49,252 nt of DNA, taken from NCBI GenBank assembly GCA_025353585.1, contig JANXOM010000172.1:1-49252 (forward strand), written 5' to 3'. Source of the stretch: Deltaproteobacteria bacterium (GTDB lineage Bacteria; Myxococcota_A; Polyangia; Haliangiales; Haliangiaceae). Positions within the stretch are counted from its first letter, which is position 1. Every line of letters starts with the position of its first letter. Made by a program: the position numbers and the translations under genes. The notes under the pieces are model-generated. The model did no database searches, was not told the DNA's origin, and saw only the letters and a list, made by a program, of their open reading frames with translations. Below, piece after piece: positions 17,129 to 31,042 of the stretch.

Positions 17129-19036
17129 GTGTCGGATCGGTTGGTGCTTGGCGACGTGTCGCCGTCCGCGTGGGAAGCCTTCCACGCCGGACGCGAGGCG
17201 CCGATCGCGTCCGAGCTCGCCACCTGCTGGACCCGCGCCCGCCGGCTCGGCGCGCCGCCCGATGGCGCACCACCGGAGGACGGCCTGCTGCGCGGCGAGG
17301 CGCTGCGCCTCCACGCGAGCCACGTCGAGCTGATCGACGCGATCGGGGACTCGATCCTCGACCGCGCCACGGCCCGCGTCGCGGATCGTGACTTCCTGCT
17401 CCTGCTCGCCGACCCCGACGGGGTCGTGGTGCGCACGAGCGGCGGCGGCGAGTTCTCGGAGACGGCGGACCGGGTGCGCCTGATCGCGGGCGCGTGCTGG
17501 AGTGAGGCGGCGCGCGGCACGAACGCGATCGGCACCGCCGTCGCGGCGAACCGGCCGACCGAGGTCCACGGCCACGCGCACTTCGGGCGCAGCTACCACG
17601 ATCTCGTCTGCTACGCGGCGCCCGTCCGCGGCGTCGACGGCATGCCGATCGCGGTGCTCGACGCCACGTCTCGCGTGGAGCGCGCGGACCCGGAGATCGG
17701 CCGCACGATCCTGCGCGCGGCGCGGTCGCTCGAGGAGCTGATCCGGCTGAAGGCCTACGCGAGCGCGGGCGTATCCGTGACGCGGGTGCTGGGGCGCGCG
17801 ATCGACCGCGTGCGCGAGCCGGCGCTGTGGATCGAGGCGCCGGGCGGGATCGTCCGCGCGAACGCGGCCGCGCGCGAGCTGCTCGGCGCCGACGTGGTGG
17901 GCCGGCAGGCGCTCGGCGCGCTCGGCCTCGACTGGCGGATGCTCGTGACGGAGGCGCTGGGGCCGGAGGCGAGCGGGCGGCCGCTCGAGCTCGGGCGCGG
18001 GACGGCCCGGCGCGCGTGGCGGCTGCGCGTGGAGCCGGTCGCGGCGCCGAACGGCGTGATCCTCGCGGTGCTCGCGGTGCTCGAGCCGGGGAGCGCGCGG
18101 CCGCGCTTCGAGCCGCTCGCGGTCGTGCCGCCGGCGAAGGCGGTCGAGCCATGCGCGGCGATCTTCTCGGCGGACCCGGCGGTCTCCGCGGCCATCGCCT
18201 GGAGCCGTCAGCTCGCGGCGAGCGACTTGCCCGTGATGCTCCTCGCGGAGACCGGCGCCGGCAAGGAGCTGTTCGCCCAGGCGATCCACGCCGCGAGCAC
18301 GCGCGCGGCCGGGCCGTTCCACGCCGTCAACTGCGGCGCGCTGGCCCCGGGGCTCCTCGAGGCCGAGCTGTTCGGTTACGCGTCGGGCGCGTTCACGGGC
18401 GCAGAGCGCGGCGGCCGGACCGGCCTCTTCCACGCGGCGGCGGGCGGCACGCTGTTCCTCGACGAGGTGGCGGAGATGTCGCCCGCGATGCAGGCCGCGC
18501 TGCTACGCGTGCTCGAGACCGGGACGTACCGGCGCGTCGGCGACATGCGGCTCGAGCGGACCGACGTGCGCGTCGTGTGCGCGACGTGCCGCGACCTCGC
18601 GGGCCTCGTCGCGAGCGGCGCCTTTCGTCAGGACCTCTACTACCGGCTCAAGGGCGCGACGGTCACGATCCCGCCGCTCCGGACGCGCACGGACCTCGTC
18701 GCGCTCGCGCACCACCTGCTCGGCGGGCGCGCGGAGCTCTCGCCGGATGCGGCCGCCGCGATCGTGCGCCACCCGTGGCCGGGCAACGTCCGCGAGCTGA
18801 AGAGCGCGCTCGCCGTGGCCTGCGTGGTCGCCTGCGGCGGTGACCGCATCGAGCTCGCGCACCTGCCGTCCGAGCTCGCCGCGTCGCCGGCCGCCGCGTC
18901 CGGCCTGCACGACGCCGAGCGCGACGCGGTCGTCCGCGCGCTCACCGAGACGGCCGGCAACGTCAGCCTCGCCGCGCGCAAGCTCGGGGTCGCCCGCAGC
19001 ACCGTGCAGCGCATGAAGCGCCGGTACGCGCTCTAG
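17129..19036 (+). CDS. AcoR-type sigma-54-dependent transcriptional activator
   Basis: 635 aa from GTG 17129. Order of domains: a GAF sensor at about 70-205, a PAS-like segment at about 225-320, an AAA+ domain with Walker A (ETGAGKE, 374-380), sigma-54-contacting GAFTGA (420-425) and Walker B (TLFLDE, 441-446), then a FIS-type helix-turn-helix at the C-terminus ([20 protein letters not shown]). This is the AcoR arrangement, known to drive acetoin/ethanol/aldehyde operons. It diverges from the acetaldehyde dehydrogenase operon and is its probable activator. Longer starts back to 17018 are open, but AcoR proteins begin near the motif SAWEAFHAG. The stop abuts the convergent gltD stop with no spacer, so no terminator exists between them. 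Confidence 0.92.
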   Translation: MSDRLVLGDVSPSAWEAFHAGREAPIASELATCWTRARRLGAPPDGAPPEDGLLRGEALRLHASHVELIDAIGDSILDRATARVADRDFLLLLADPDGVVVRTSGGGEFSETADRVRLIAGACWSEAARGTNAIGTAVAANRPTEVHGHAHFGRSYHDLVCYAAPVRGVDGMPIAVLDATSRVERADPEIGRTILRAARSLEELIRLKAYASAGVSVTRVLGRAIDRVREPALWIEAPGGIVRANAAARELLGADVVGRQALGALGLDWRMLVTEALGPEASGRPLELGRGTARRAWRLRVEPVAAPNGVILAVLAVLEPGSARPRFEPLAVVPPAKAVEPCAAIFSADPAVSAAIAWSRQLAASDLPVMLLAETGAGKELFAQAIHAASTRAAGPFHAVNCGALAPGLLEAELFGYASGAFTGAERGGRTGLFHAAAGGTLFLDEVAEMSPAMQAALLRVLETGTYRRVGDMRLERTDVRVVCATCRDLAGLVASGAFRQDLYYRLKGATVTIPPLRTRTDLVALAHHLLGGRAELSPDAAAAIVRHPWPGNVRELKSALAVACVVACGGDRIELAHLPSELAASPAAASGLHDAERDAVVRALTETAGNVSLAARKLGVARSTVQRMKRRYAL

Positions 19037-20457
19037 TCAGCGGCGCAGGGCGGCGTCGACGGCGATGGCGGCGTCGCGACCCTCGGCGAGCGCCCACACG
19101 ATCAGCGAGGCGCCGCGGTGCACATCGCCGATCCCGTAGAGGCCGGGCAGGCTCGTCGCGTAGCTCGCGTCCGTCGCGATGTTGCCGCGCTCGTCGAGAG
19201 CGACGCCGGGCGGCGTGGCGGTCGGGCCGGTGAAGCCGAGCGCGAGGATCAGCGCGTCGCAGGGGAGACGGACCGCCGCGCCGCTGTCGAGCCGGGTGCC
19301 GTGGAGCGCGACGAGCCGGCCGTCCTGGCCCTCGAGATGCGTCGTGCGAAACGCGAACTCGCGCACGCCGCCTTCTTCCTGCGAGCTCGAGGTGCGGAAC
19401 ACGAGCGGCCACGCCGGCCACGCGTTGGCGGGCGAGCGGTCCGGCGGCGGGGCGGGCTGCAGCTCGATCTGAACCACGGACGCGGCGCCCTGGCGGAGCG
19501 CGGTGCCGAGGCAGTCGGAGCCAATGTCACCGCCGCCGAGGACGATGACGTGCTTGCCGCGCACGTCGTGGCTCGCGGCTGGGGGCACCGAAGATCGTCG
19601 CGGCTCGGTCAGGTAGTCCATCGCGAGCACCGCGCCGCCGAGGTCGCGCCCCGGCACGTCGAGCTCGCGCGCCCGCGGCGCGCCCGTCGCCACGATGACC
19701 GCGTCGTGCTCCGCGCGGAGCTGCTCCCAGGACGGCCCGTCCGGCGCCCCCACGGTCACGCCGCAGCGGATCTCCACGCCTTCGGCCTCGAGCACCGCGA
19801 GGCGGCGATCGAGCACGTGCTTCTCGAGCTTGAAGTCCGGGATCCCGTAGCGCAGCAGGCCACCCGGCCGCGCGGCCGCCTCGTACACGACCGCCACGTG
19901 GCCCGCGCGGTTGAGCCGCGCCGCCGCGGCGAGCCCGGCCAGCCCCGAGCCGACGACCGCCACGCGCTTACCCGTCCGCACGCGCGGCGGCCGCGGCACG
20001 ACCCAGCCCTCGGCGAACGCGCGCTCGGCGATCGCCTTCTCGAGCGCCTCGATCGTGACCGCACCAGGCAGAACGAGGGAGGGGACCCCGCCGGCCTCGC
20101 CGGTGGGGAGAGCGCGGAGCTCCGCTGGCGCGATCGCGAGCACGCACGCGCTCTCGCACGGCGCGGGGCAGAGGCGGCCTGTCATCTCCGGCATCTCGTT
20201 GCTCGCCGCGAGCCGGCGATACGCCTCGCTCCAGCGGCCCTGCCACACGAGGTCCGCGAACTCGGGGATCGGGTTCCCGAGCGGACAGCCCTGGTGGCAG
20301 AACGGGATCCCGCAGTCCATGCAGCGCCCGGCCTGCCGCGTGGTCTCCGCCGGATCCTCGTCGACCGTGACCTCGCGCCAGTCCGCGAGCCGCTCGCCCA
20401 CCGGGCGCTTGCCGGGGACGATCCGCTCCCACGCGATGAAGCCGCCGACCTTGCCCA

Positions 20458-20458
<1 letters not shown>
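19037..20458 (-). CDS. gltD: Glutamate synthase small subunit (NADPH-GOGAT beta)
   Basis: 473 aa. It passes electrons from NADPH via FAD and [4Fe-4S] clusters to the large subunit. The N-terminal Cys clusters are intact (Cys46, 49, 54, 58 in GRCMDCGIPFCHQGCPLGNP and Cys97, 101, 105 in RLCPAPCESAC), as are the FAD Rossmann fold (VAVVGSGLAGLAAA) and the NADPH fold (VIVLGGGDIGSD). The C-terminal LPGLYGIGDVHRGASLIV is the FAD-binding signature. The ATG at 20458 overlaps the gltB stop by one base (TGATG). The gene is undamaged even though its partner gltB carries two frameshifts. Confidence 0.96.
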
Positions 20459-24940
<4,482 letters not shown>

Positions 24941-24982
24941 GACGCACCAGGTTCACGCGGCGCGTCGATGGCCACAACCGGT

Positions 24983-25411
24983 CTAATCTTCGACGGGCGC
25001 GCGGTTGGTGTGCTCGGGCGCGGACGCGTAGAACTCGGCGATCAGCTTGTCGTCGAAGTCATCGGCGAAGCGACCGACGCCGGCGACCATCGTCTGGAAC
25101 TCCAGCGCGTCGAGGCCCTTGATGGCGCGGCCGGCCTGCAGCACGACCCAGCCGTCGGGCTGGAGCGCGAACGACGCCATGCCGCCCATGTACGCGTTGT
25201 GCTCGAGGAGCTTCTTGAAGAACGCGGGCTCCTGGCCGGGCGGCGGCGCGCGGAACAGCGGCGCGATCGCGACGATGGCGCTCCCGGAGACCCCGACCAG
25301 GACGAACGCCGAGCCCCACTGCAGGCGGACGAGGTTCGCCTCGACCGTCTGCGGCTTGTCCGCGAGCCCGCTGTCCGCGAGCAACTTCTCCAGAACCCCG
25401 GCGTTCGACAT
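24983..25411 (-). CDS. Small CesT/YbjN-like fold protein
   Basis: 142 aa, soluble and acidic at the C-terminus. The alternating pattern (LVRLQWGSAFVLVGV strand, IAPLF, then a helix, FALQPDGWVVLQAGRAIKGL, then a C-terminal helix ending ADDFDDKLIAEF) resembles the type III secretion chaperone (CesT)/YbjN fold. It is a paralogue of the 28461-28883 protein: both share a GLD--EF-x-x-V segment followed by AD--DD-L. No secretion genes are nearby, so a chaperone role is unproven. It sits between the membrane-protein gene and gltB, with 44-bp and 42-bp gaps. ATG 25411 is chosen as the only start that precedes the helix. Confidence 0.72.
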   Translation of the reverse strand: MSNAGVLEKLLADSGLADKPQTVEANLVRLQWGSAFVLVGVSGSAIVAIAPLFRAPPPGQEPAFFKKLLEHNAYMGGMASFALQPDGWVVLQAGRAIKGLDALEFQTMVAGVGRFADDFDDKLIAEFYASAPEHTNRAPVED

Positions 25412-25455
25412 GCCGCGGACGGTATCGCACTTCCCGGTCGAAGCGCCGGGCGCCG

Positions 25456-26382
25456 CTACGCGGTGACGTCGACCTTCGAATCGAGCCGGCGCGGCGGCAG
25501 CGCGCGGGTGCGGCCGAGCTCGACCTCGCCGCTCATCACGCCAAACCGCACGGCCATGCGCGCGAGCGCCACGCCGAGCCGGATGACGAACAAGGTGATC
25601 GCGCCCTCGGCGCCGAACATCGCGTGGCCCTGCGCGAGGTACGCGTAGCCGCACGAGATCCCGATCCACGCGAGCACGCCGAGCGCACCGAAGAGGAGCG
25701 TCAGCGGCCGGCGCAGCACGAAGCCGACCGAGCGCAGGTACGTGATGACCACGCCGGGCGAATGCGAGGCATGGCGCAGCGTGAGCTCCACGCGCGCGTA
25801 GTCCGTCGCCGTCCACAGGACGTGCAGGACGATGGCGGCCGGCAGCGCGCCGAGGGCGAGCGCGCTGACGAGGTCCCACACGGAGAGCGCGTTCTCGATG
25901 CGCCCGCCGACCAGATCCATCCCGAAGCCGAACAGGAACAGCACCACCATCATGCCCGGGACCGCGCACGCGGCGAGCCGGGCGTAGCGCAGGTACGTCG
26001 ACGCGCCGCTCGCGCCGAACACGCGGGCGACCTCGCGACGGCCCTCCGGACGCTGGTCCAGCACGCCGTAGATGCCGCCAGCCAGGAACCACGACGCGAG
26101 CTGCCACAGGACGAGCGCGCCGAAGATGATGCCGCCGACCGCCACGAAGCTGCCGTGCGCGCCGCGCGCGACCGTCACGAGCGCGACGACATCGCCGTCG
26201 ACCGCCTCGTCGAAGATCGGCAGGTGGCCGAACGCCTGCGCGAGCACGATGGCGATCGCGAACATGCAGCCCGCCGCCACGAGCGCCTGCACGACGAACA
26301 CCGCGAGCAGCGTGCCCGTGTAGCGCGAGGCGCCGCGCGCGCCCGCCGACACGAGGTCACCGATGCCGAGCCGCGTGGCCAT
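25456..26382 (-). CDS. Polytopic membrane protein of unknown function
   Basis: 308 aa with about six hydrophobic segments: near residues 20-48, 78-105, 135-160, 175-200, 225-250 and 255-280. A short cytoplasmic N-terminus (MATRLGIGDLVSAGARGASRY) and a charged C-terminus frame them. No family was recognised. The spacing resembles DUF975/YihY-like small integral proteins only loosely. The ATG at 26382 overlaps the upstream peptidase stop by one base (TGATG), so it is cotranscribed and probably translationally coupled with the M1 peptidase. It may anchor or assist that extracytoplasmic enzyme; this is inference from position alone. Confidence 0.75.
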   Translation of the reverse strand: MATRLGIGDLVSAGARGASRYTGTLLAVFVVQALVAAGCMFAIAIVLAQAFGHLPIFDEAVDGDVVALVTVARGAHGSFVAVGGIIFGALVLWQLASWFLAGGIYGVLDQRPEGRREVARVFGASGASTYLRYARLAACAVPGMMVVLFLFGFGMDLVGGRIENALSVWDLVSALALGALPAAIVLHVLWTATDYARVELTLRHASHSPGVVITYLRSVGFVLRRPLTLLFGALGVLAWIGISCGYAYLAQGHAMFGAEGAITLFVIRLGVALARMAVRFGVMSGEVELGRTRALPPRRLDSKVDVTA

Positions 26383-28421
26383 CAGGGTCCGACCACCTGC
26401 ATGAGGCTGTGCGTCAACGTTCCGAACCACGAGCCGGCGCGGAGGGCCGCCGCGCCGTCCCCGTCGACGCGCAGGTGGTGCAGGAGCGGCTGGTCGAGCT
26501 GCAGCTTGTTGTCGGGATCGATGATGACGTCGGTCAGCTTGCTGCTGCGCTCGAAGTCTCGCTTGTTCCACGTGTCCCGGCCGCGGTCGTCCCAGACGTA
26601 GCGGAGCTCGCTGCCGTCGGCGAAGCGGAGCGCGATGTCCACCGGCATGTGGAGCGCCCCGGTGTTCTGCACGATCACCTCGCAGGTCCACGCGCCGGTG
26701 TCGGGCTCCTCGATCTCGGTCACGACCTTGCGGCCGCTGCCCTCGCCGAACACCCCGCGCGGGCGGTGGTGCGGGCGGCAGTCGTGGCTGCGCACGGCGA
26801 GCTGGAGGCCGCCGACGTCATGGAACACGGGCCCGAAGAACCACGTCAGATCGGTGCCGAGGCCGGCGCCGAGGGCGTCGAAGAGATCGCGGCCCGTGGG
26901 GTGCTTCCACGCCCACGTATGGGCGTACGTCTTCATCGCCGCGGCAAACTTCGCGCTGCCGTACGTCAGCTCGAGCGTGCGGAGCGCGCGCATCGTGCTC
27001 GCGTACGTGGCCTCGCCATACGTATCGGCGTCGGCAAACGCATACGAGGCGGCGGCGATGGGCGAGGGCAGGGACGCCGGATCCGCCGAGAGCGCGCGGC
27101 GGAGCGCGTAGATGTCGGCCTGCCAGCCGTTCCAGTCGAGCAGGCTGCCGCGCGCGCCGTAGAGCTCGTCCATCACCTTGCCATCTGCCCACTCGTTCAC
27201 GCCCTCGTCGAGCCAGGCCTCCTCGACCTCGTTGCTCGCGAGCAGGCCCTGGAACCAGTTGTGGCCGACCTCGTGGACCGTCACGTACTCGGGCAGCCGG
27301 ACGCCGGGGCGCGCGAACACCGTGTCGCCGGACGTGGTCACGAGCGTCGGGTACTCCATGCCGCCCGCGCTCATCGCCGCGTCGAGCGGCGGGTCGATGA
27401 CCGTCATGACCGGCCACGGGTACGGATAGAAGTACGTGCTCATCTTCTCGATGGTGCCGATCGCGGCTTCGAGGTGGCGGTACGCGAAGTCCTTCTGCTC
27501 GCCGCGGTAGTACACGCGCACCTCGACCGGCGGGCCGTCCTCGACCTTCGCCTGGCCGGTGATGGTGTTCATGTACGGGTCCGCCATCCACGCGAAGTCG
27601 TGCACGTCCTCGGCGTGATAGGTGAACGTGCGACGACCGCCGGGCGCCTCGGCCGACGCGGTGAGGACGCCGGTCGCGGCGACGACGTGCGTGGCGGGAA
27701 CGGTGAGCGTGGCGTCGTACGTGCCGAAGTCGGCGAAGAACTCGCTGTTCGAGTGGAACGTCTGGCACTCCCAGCGCTCGCCGCCCGGCGGCCCGACGCG
27801 CACGCCGATCTTCGGGAACCACTGGCCGATCATGTGAAAGTCGCCCTTGAAGCCGGTGCGCGCGAAGACCTCGGGCAGCTGGTCGGTGAACTTGAAGTGG
27901 AGCTCGACGTGCTCGCCGGGCTGGAGCGGGTGCGCGAGCGGGAGCTCGGCGACCGTCTCGTCGTCGGGCCCGCCGGGATACCTCAACGTCTTCGCGAGCT
28001 CGGGGCCGAGCGCGCCGGTCTGCGCGTCGGCCATCTGCAGCGACTCGACGTGGATCCAGCCCCAGCTCGTCTCGCTCGCCTTCACGCCGCGGCTCTCGCC
28101 GTGCGACGAGCGCATGAAGCGCGTCGCCTCGTTCTTGAACGCGTTGAGGTAGAGGTGAAACGGTAACGACTCGACCGGGCTCTGCCCACCGTTCGTCCAG
28201 ACGAGCGTCTCGGTGCCCGCGATGGTGTGGCGGTCGGCGTCGAGCGTGGCCTCGAGCTTGTAGTTCGCGAGGCGCGGGGTGCGCGGCGGGCCGCCCCCGC
28301 GCAGCGCGGGGACCCCGTCGGGCTTCGGCAGGCCGCGGACGCGCGCCGGACCGTGGTCATGCCCGCAGGCGAGCGCGGCGACGAGCGCGCCGGCGGCGAC
28401 CACGAGCACGGCGCGCTGCAT
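26382..28421 (-). CDS. M1-family zinc metallopeptidase, exported, probably a lipoprotein
   Basis: 679 aa. Zinc ligands His383 and His387 with catalytic Glu384 (VHEVGHNWF) and third ligand Glu406 (WLDEG), spaced exactly as in HExxH-x18-E of M1 aminopeptidases. A GGMEYP segment at 353-358 stands for the GxMEN exopeptidase motif, here with Tyr instead of Asn. This variant is common in bacterial M1 homologues of unclear substrate. The N-terminal signal peptide ends LVAALACG, a weak lipobox at Cys19. A beta-sandwich domain precedes the catalytic domain, and a C-terminal beta-rich domain follows. It is the first gene of an operon with the membrane protein. The divergent CesT-like gene starts about 40 bp away, across an AT-rich patch (CTATATCATG) that may hold a promoter. 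Confidence 0.9.
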   Translation of the reverse strand: MQRAVLVVAAGALVAALACGHDHGPARVRGLPKPDGVPALRGGGPPRTPRLANYKLEATLDADRHTIAGTETLVWTNGGQSPVESLPFHLYLNAFKNEATRFMRSSHGESRGVKASETSWGWIHVESLQMADAQTGALGPELAKTLRYPGGPDDETVAELPLAHPLQPGEHVELHFKFTDQLPEVFARTGFKGDFHMIGQWFPKIGVRVGPPGGERWECQTFHSNSEFFADFGTYDATLTVPATHVVAATGVLTASAEAPGGRRTFTYHAEDVHDFAWMADPYMNTITGQAKVEDGPPVEVRVYYRGEQKDFAYRHLEAAIGTIEKMSTYFYPYPWPVMTVIDPPLDAAMSAGGMEYPTLVTTSGDTVFARPGVRLPEYVTVHEVGHNWFQGLLASNEVEEAWLDEGVNEWADGKVMDELYGARGSLLDWNGWQADIYALRRALSADPASLPSPIAAASYAFADADTYGEATYASTMRALRTLELTYGSAKFAAAMKTYAHTWAWKHPTGRDLFDALGAGLGTDLTWFFGPVFHDVGGLQLAVRSHDCRPHHRPRGVFGEGSGRKVVTEIEEPDTGAWTCEVIVQNTGALHMPVDIALRFADGSELRYVWDDRGRDTWNKRDFERSSKLTDVIIDPDNKLQLDQPLLHHLRVDGDGAAALRAGSWFGTLTHSLMQVVGP

Positions 28422-28460
28422 CCGGGCTCTATATCATGCAGGCCGGGTATGATCTCGCCC

Positions 28461-28883
28461 ATGGACGAGACGGCGGACCAGACGGTCGACCCCAGGACGC
28501 GCGTGGCCGAGCTCCTGGCCCAGTTTGGCCGCGACCGGAACCTCACGTTGCCGGCGCTGGCCGCGGATGGCACGGGCTCGGTGCAGCGCGGCTCGGCCGT
28601 CGTGACGATCCACGTGCTCGCGGAGCAGGGCGTCTTGCTCCTGCTCGCGAAGGTGGCGGCCGCCCCCGTGGCGCTCGATGGAGGGCTCGGCCGGCGGCTC
28701 CTGACGGCGTCGTTCGTGGAGACCGGCGACGCGGCGTTCGCGCTGCACCCGCAGACCGGCGATCTGTACCTGCGGATCCTGCGCGGCCTCGACGGGCTCG
28801 ACTACGAGGAGTTCGAGGACCTCGTCGACTCGATCGCCCGCACCGCCGACCACTGGGACGACGAGCTGAAGACGCCGGCGTGA
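28461..28883 (+). CDS. Small CesT/YbjN-like fold protein, paralogue of 24983-25411
   Basis: 140 aa from ATG 28461; ATG 28449 is an alternative four codons earlier. Predicted pattern: a helix, then strands (SVQRGSAVVTIHVL, VLLLLAKVAAAPV), then AFALHPQTGDLYLRILRG, then a C-terminal helix (YEEFEDLVDSIARTADHWDD). It matches the paralogue across the operon in the GLD-EF-V and AD-DD-L positions. Its stop overlaps the tsaE start as GTGA. The fold suggests a small dimeric binding or chaperone protein; its partner is unknown. Confidence 0.75.
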   Translation: MDETADQTVDPRTRVAELLAQFGRDRNLTLPALAADGTGSVQRGSAVVTIHVLAEQGVLLLLAKVAAAPVALDGGLGRRLLTASFVETGDAAFALHPQTGDLYLRILRGLDGLDYEEFEDLVDSIARTADHWDDELKTPA

Positions 28884-29326
28884 TCGCCCTGGCCGATGCC
28901 GACGCGACGCGGGCCCTCGGGGCGCGGCTCGCGGCGAGCGTGCGCGGCGGCGATGCGATCGCGCTGGTCGGCGACCTCGGCGCGGGCAAGACCACGTTCG
29001 TCGCGGGCTTCGCGGCCGCGCTCGGCGCGGAGGCACGCTCGCCGACGTTCTCTCTCGTCAACGAGTACGCGGCGCGCGTGCTCATCTGGCACGTCGACCT
29101 CTATCGGCTGGAGCGCGCGAGCGAGCTGCCGGAGCTGGGCCTCGACGAGCTCGCGGGGGATCCGCGCGGCGTGTTGCTCGTCGAGTGGGCCGATCGCTTC
29201 GACGTGCTGCCGAGCGACCACCTCCAGCTCGTCCTCGCGCACACGGGCGACACGCGGACGCTGACGGCGACCGGCACCGGCCCGCGCGGCCGCGAGCTCG
29301 CGGCCCATCTGGAGCCGGGCGCGTGA
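28880..29326 (+). CDS. tsaE: tRNA t6A37 biosynthesis ATPase TsaE
   Basis: 148 aa. A small P-loop ATPase that, with TsaB and TsaD, installs threonylcarbamoyl-adenosine on ANN-decoding tRNAs. Walker A GDLGAGKTT (31-39), the family block SPTFSLVNEY (54-63), the HVDLYRL motif (71-77) and LLVEWADRF (99-107) are all present. The GTG at 28880 overlaps the stop of the CesT-like gene (GTGA). It is near universal in bacteria, and the length is normal. Neither tsaB nor tsaD lies nearby. Confidence 0.95.
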   Translation: MIALADADATRALGARLAASVRGGDAIALVGDLGAGKTTFVAGFAAALGAEARSPTFSLVNEYAARVLIWHVDLYRLERASELPELGLDELAGDPRGVLLVEWADRFDVLPSDHLQLVLAHTGDTRTLTATGTGPRGRELAAHLEPGA

Positions 29327-29351
29327 CGAGGCGCGTGGTAGCGTTGCCGCC

Positions 29352-30875
29352 ATGCGGCCGTCGCTGATCGCTCTCGCACTCTGTCTCCTCCCGGTCCTCG
29401 GAGCCGGCACCGCGCACGCGGACCGCGCCAGCTTCGACCCCGCGACCGTCTACAAGGTGCCGCGCGGCGCCTCGCCGACGGAGGGGCCCGCCGACGCGCC
29501 GATCACGATCGTCGTGTGGAGCGACTACGCGTGCGGCTACTGCAACCGCGTCCAGGGCACGCTCGACCAGCTCGGTCGCCTCTATCCGGGGCAGCTCCGC
29601 TACGTCCATCGCGAGCTCCCGCTGGACGACGACAACACCGTCGCCGCGGAGGCCGGCCTCGCCGCCGCCGCGCAGCATCGCTATCGCCCGATGCACGACC
29701 GGCTGTTCGGCGTGTACGGCCGCGTCGATCGCACGTCGGTCGAGCTGCTCGCGAGCCAGATCGGCCTCGACATGGTGCGCTTCCGCGGCGACCTCGACGC
29801 CGGCACGTATCGCGCGCAGATCGCGGCCGACGTCGAGGACGCGAAGCGCCTCGGCGTGACGGGCACGCCGACCTTCTTCATCAACGGCCGCGCCGTCCAC
29901 GGCAACCAGGCGCTCAAGGTCTTCGTCGACACGGTCGACACCGAGCTCGCGCGCGCGACGGCCGCGGCGGCGCACCACCCGACCGACCTCTACGCCGCGC
30001 TGACGGACAGCGGTCACGGCGCGGCCGATGGCCCGGCCGAGACGGCGGAGGCCGCGTTCGAGCTCGACCCGACGAAGGTGTATCGCGTCGGGCTCGGCCT
30101 CCCGGGCCACCAGCTCGGCCCCGACGACGCGCCCGTGACGATCGTGGAGTTCAGCGACTTTCAGTGCCCGTTCTGCGCGCGCCAGGCGCCGACGCTCGCG
30201 CACCTGCACGCGAAGTACGGCGCGTCCGTGCGCATCGTCTACCGCCACCTGCCGATGTCGTTCCACAGCAAGGCCGAGCTCGCCGCCGAGGCCGCCGTCG
30301 CGGCCGCCGAGCAGGGCAAGTTCTGGGCGTTCCACGACCAGGTGTTCGCGCATCCCGGGCAACTGGCGCGGGTGGACCTCGAGTCGTACGCGAAGGCCGT
30401 CGGCATGGACGTCGGCAAGCTGCGCGCGGCGCTCGACGACCGCCGCTATCGCGACGTCGTGGAGGCCGAAGGTGCGGCCGCGGAGGCGCTCGGCGTGGAT
30501 GGCACGCCCACCACGTTCATCGACGGTCACCCGGTCGTCGGCTCGCAGAGCGAGGCCACGTTCGACGAGATGGTCGAGCTCGAGCTCGGTGAGGCCAGGC
30601 GTGCGATCGCCCACGGCATCGCGGTGACGGACGTCTACGCGCTCGACATGAGCACGGCCGTCGGCACGGAGCGGTCCGATCCCTCGCGGGTCCCGGCGTC
30701 GTCGCAGGTCCACCTCGTGCAACCGGCGATCGATCGGGAGCGCTCGGTGGCCGCCGCGTGCCGCCGGCACGACAAGGGCGCGGCCGCCGCCCTCGTGGAC
30801 ACGCTCGAAGGCGACGCGCACAAGCGGGCGACCGGCATGTGCCGCGACGAGGGCATCGATCTTCCTGGTCAGTGA
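29352..30875 (+). CDS. Tandem DsbA-like thioredoxin-fold protein, exported
   Basis: 507 aa. A signal peptide (MRPSLIALALCLLPVLGAGT, cut near AHA) is followed by two DsbA-type domains in one chain. Domain 1, about residues 35-200, has active site CGYC (61-64) with cis-Pro173 (VTGTPTFF). Domain 2, about 245-410, has CPFC (272-275) with cis-Pro386 (VDGTPTTF). A C-terminal tail of about 90 residues with two more Cys follows, of unknown role. Each domain matches the DsbA/frnE-like Thioredoxin_4 family, used as periplasmic thiol oxidase/isomerase or disulfide reductase. Such duplications are known but uncommon. It lies 25 bp after tsaE. The non-identical dipeptides between the Cys pairs suggest different redox potentials for the two domains (inference). 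Confidence 0.88.
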   Translation: MRPSLIALALCLLPVLGAGTAHADRASFDPATVYKVPRGASPTEGPADAPITIVVWSDYACGYCNRVQGTLDQLGRLYPGQLRYVHRELPLDDDNTVAAEAGLAAAAQHRYRPMHDRLFGVYGRVDRTSVELLASQIGLDMVRFRGDLDAGTYRAQIAADVEDAKRLGVTGTPTFFINGRAVHGNQALKVFVDTVDTELARATAAAAHHPTDLYAALTDSGHGAADGPAETAEAAFELDPTKVYRVGLGLPGHQLGPDDAPVTIVEFSDFQCPFCARQAPTLAHLHAKYGASVRIVYRHLPMSFHSKAELAAEAAVAAAEQGKFWAFHDQVFAHPGQLARVDLESYAKAVGMDVGKLRAALDDRRYRDVVEAEGAAAEALGVDGTPTTFIDGHPVVGSQSEATFDEMVELELGEARRAIAHGIAVTDVYALDMSTAVGTERSDPSRVPASSQVHLVQPAIDRERSVAAACRRHDKGAAAALVDTLEGDAHKRATGMCRDEGIDLPGQ

Positions 30876-30953
30876 CCGCCGCGCGCGCGCTGCGGCCCGG
30901 GCGTCGCTCTGCGGCACACACCTCGCGCTGATGTCGCAGCTCGGACACACGAA

Positions 30954-30974
30954 GCGTGGATTTCTGAGCCACGC
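30954..30974 (+). terminator. Weak hairpin after the DsbA-like gene
   Basis: GCGTGG (30954-30959), 9-nt loop, CCACGC (30969-30974), in the 167-bp gap before the first kinase. There is no T-tract. It could be a terminator or a protein-binding dyad; nothing else is clear in this gap. Confidence 0.3.
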
Positions 30975-31042
30975 CTACACCGGTCCCATCACGAATCGAC
31001 GCCCGGGCGCGCCTAACTAGCGCGAGTCCCGTTCGGAACGAC

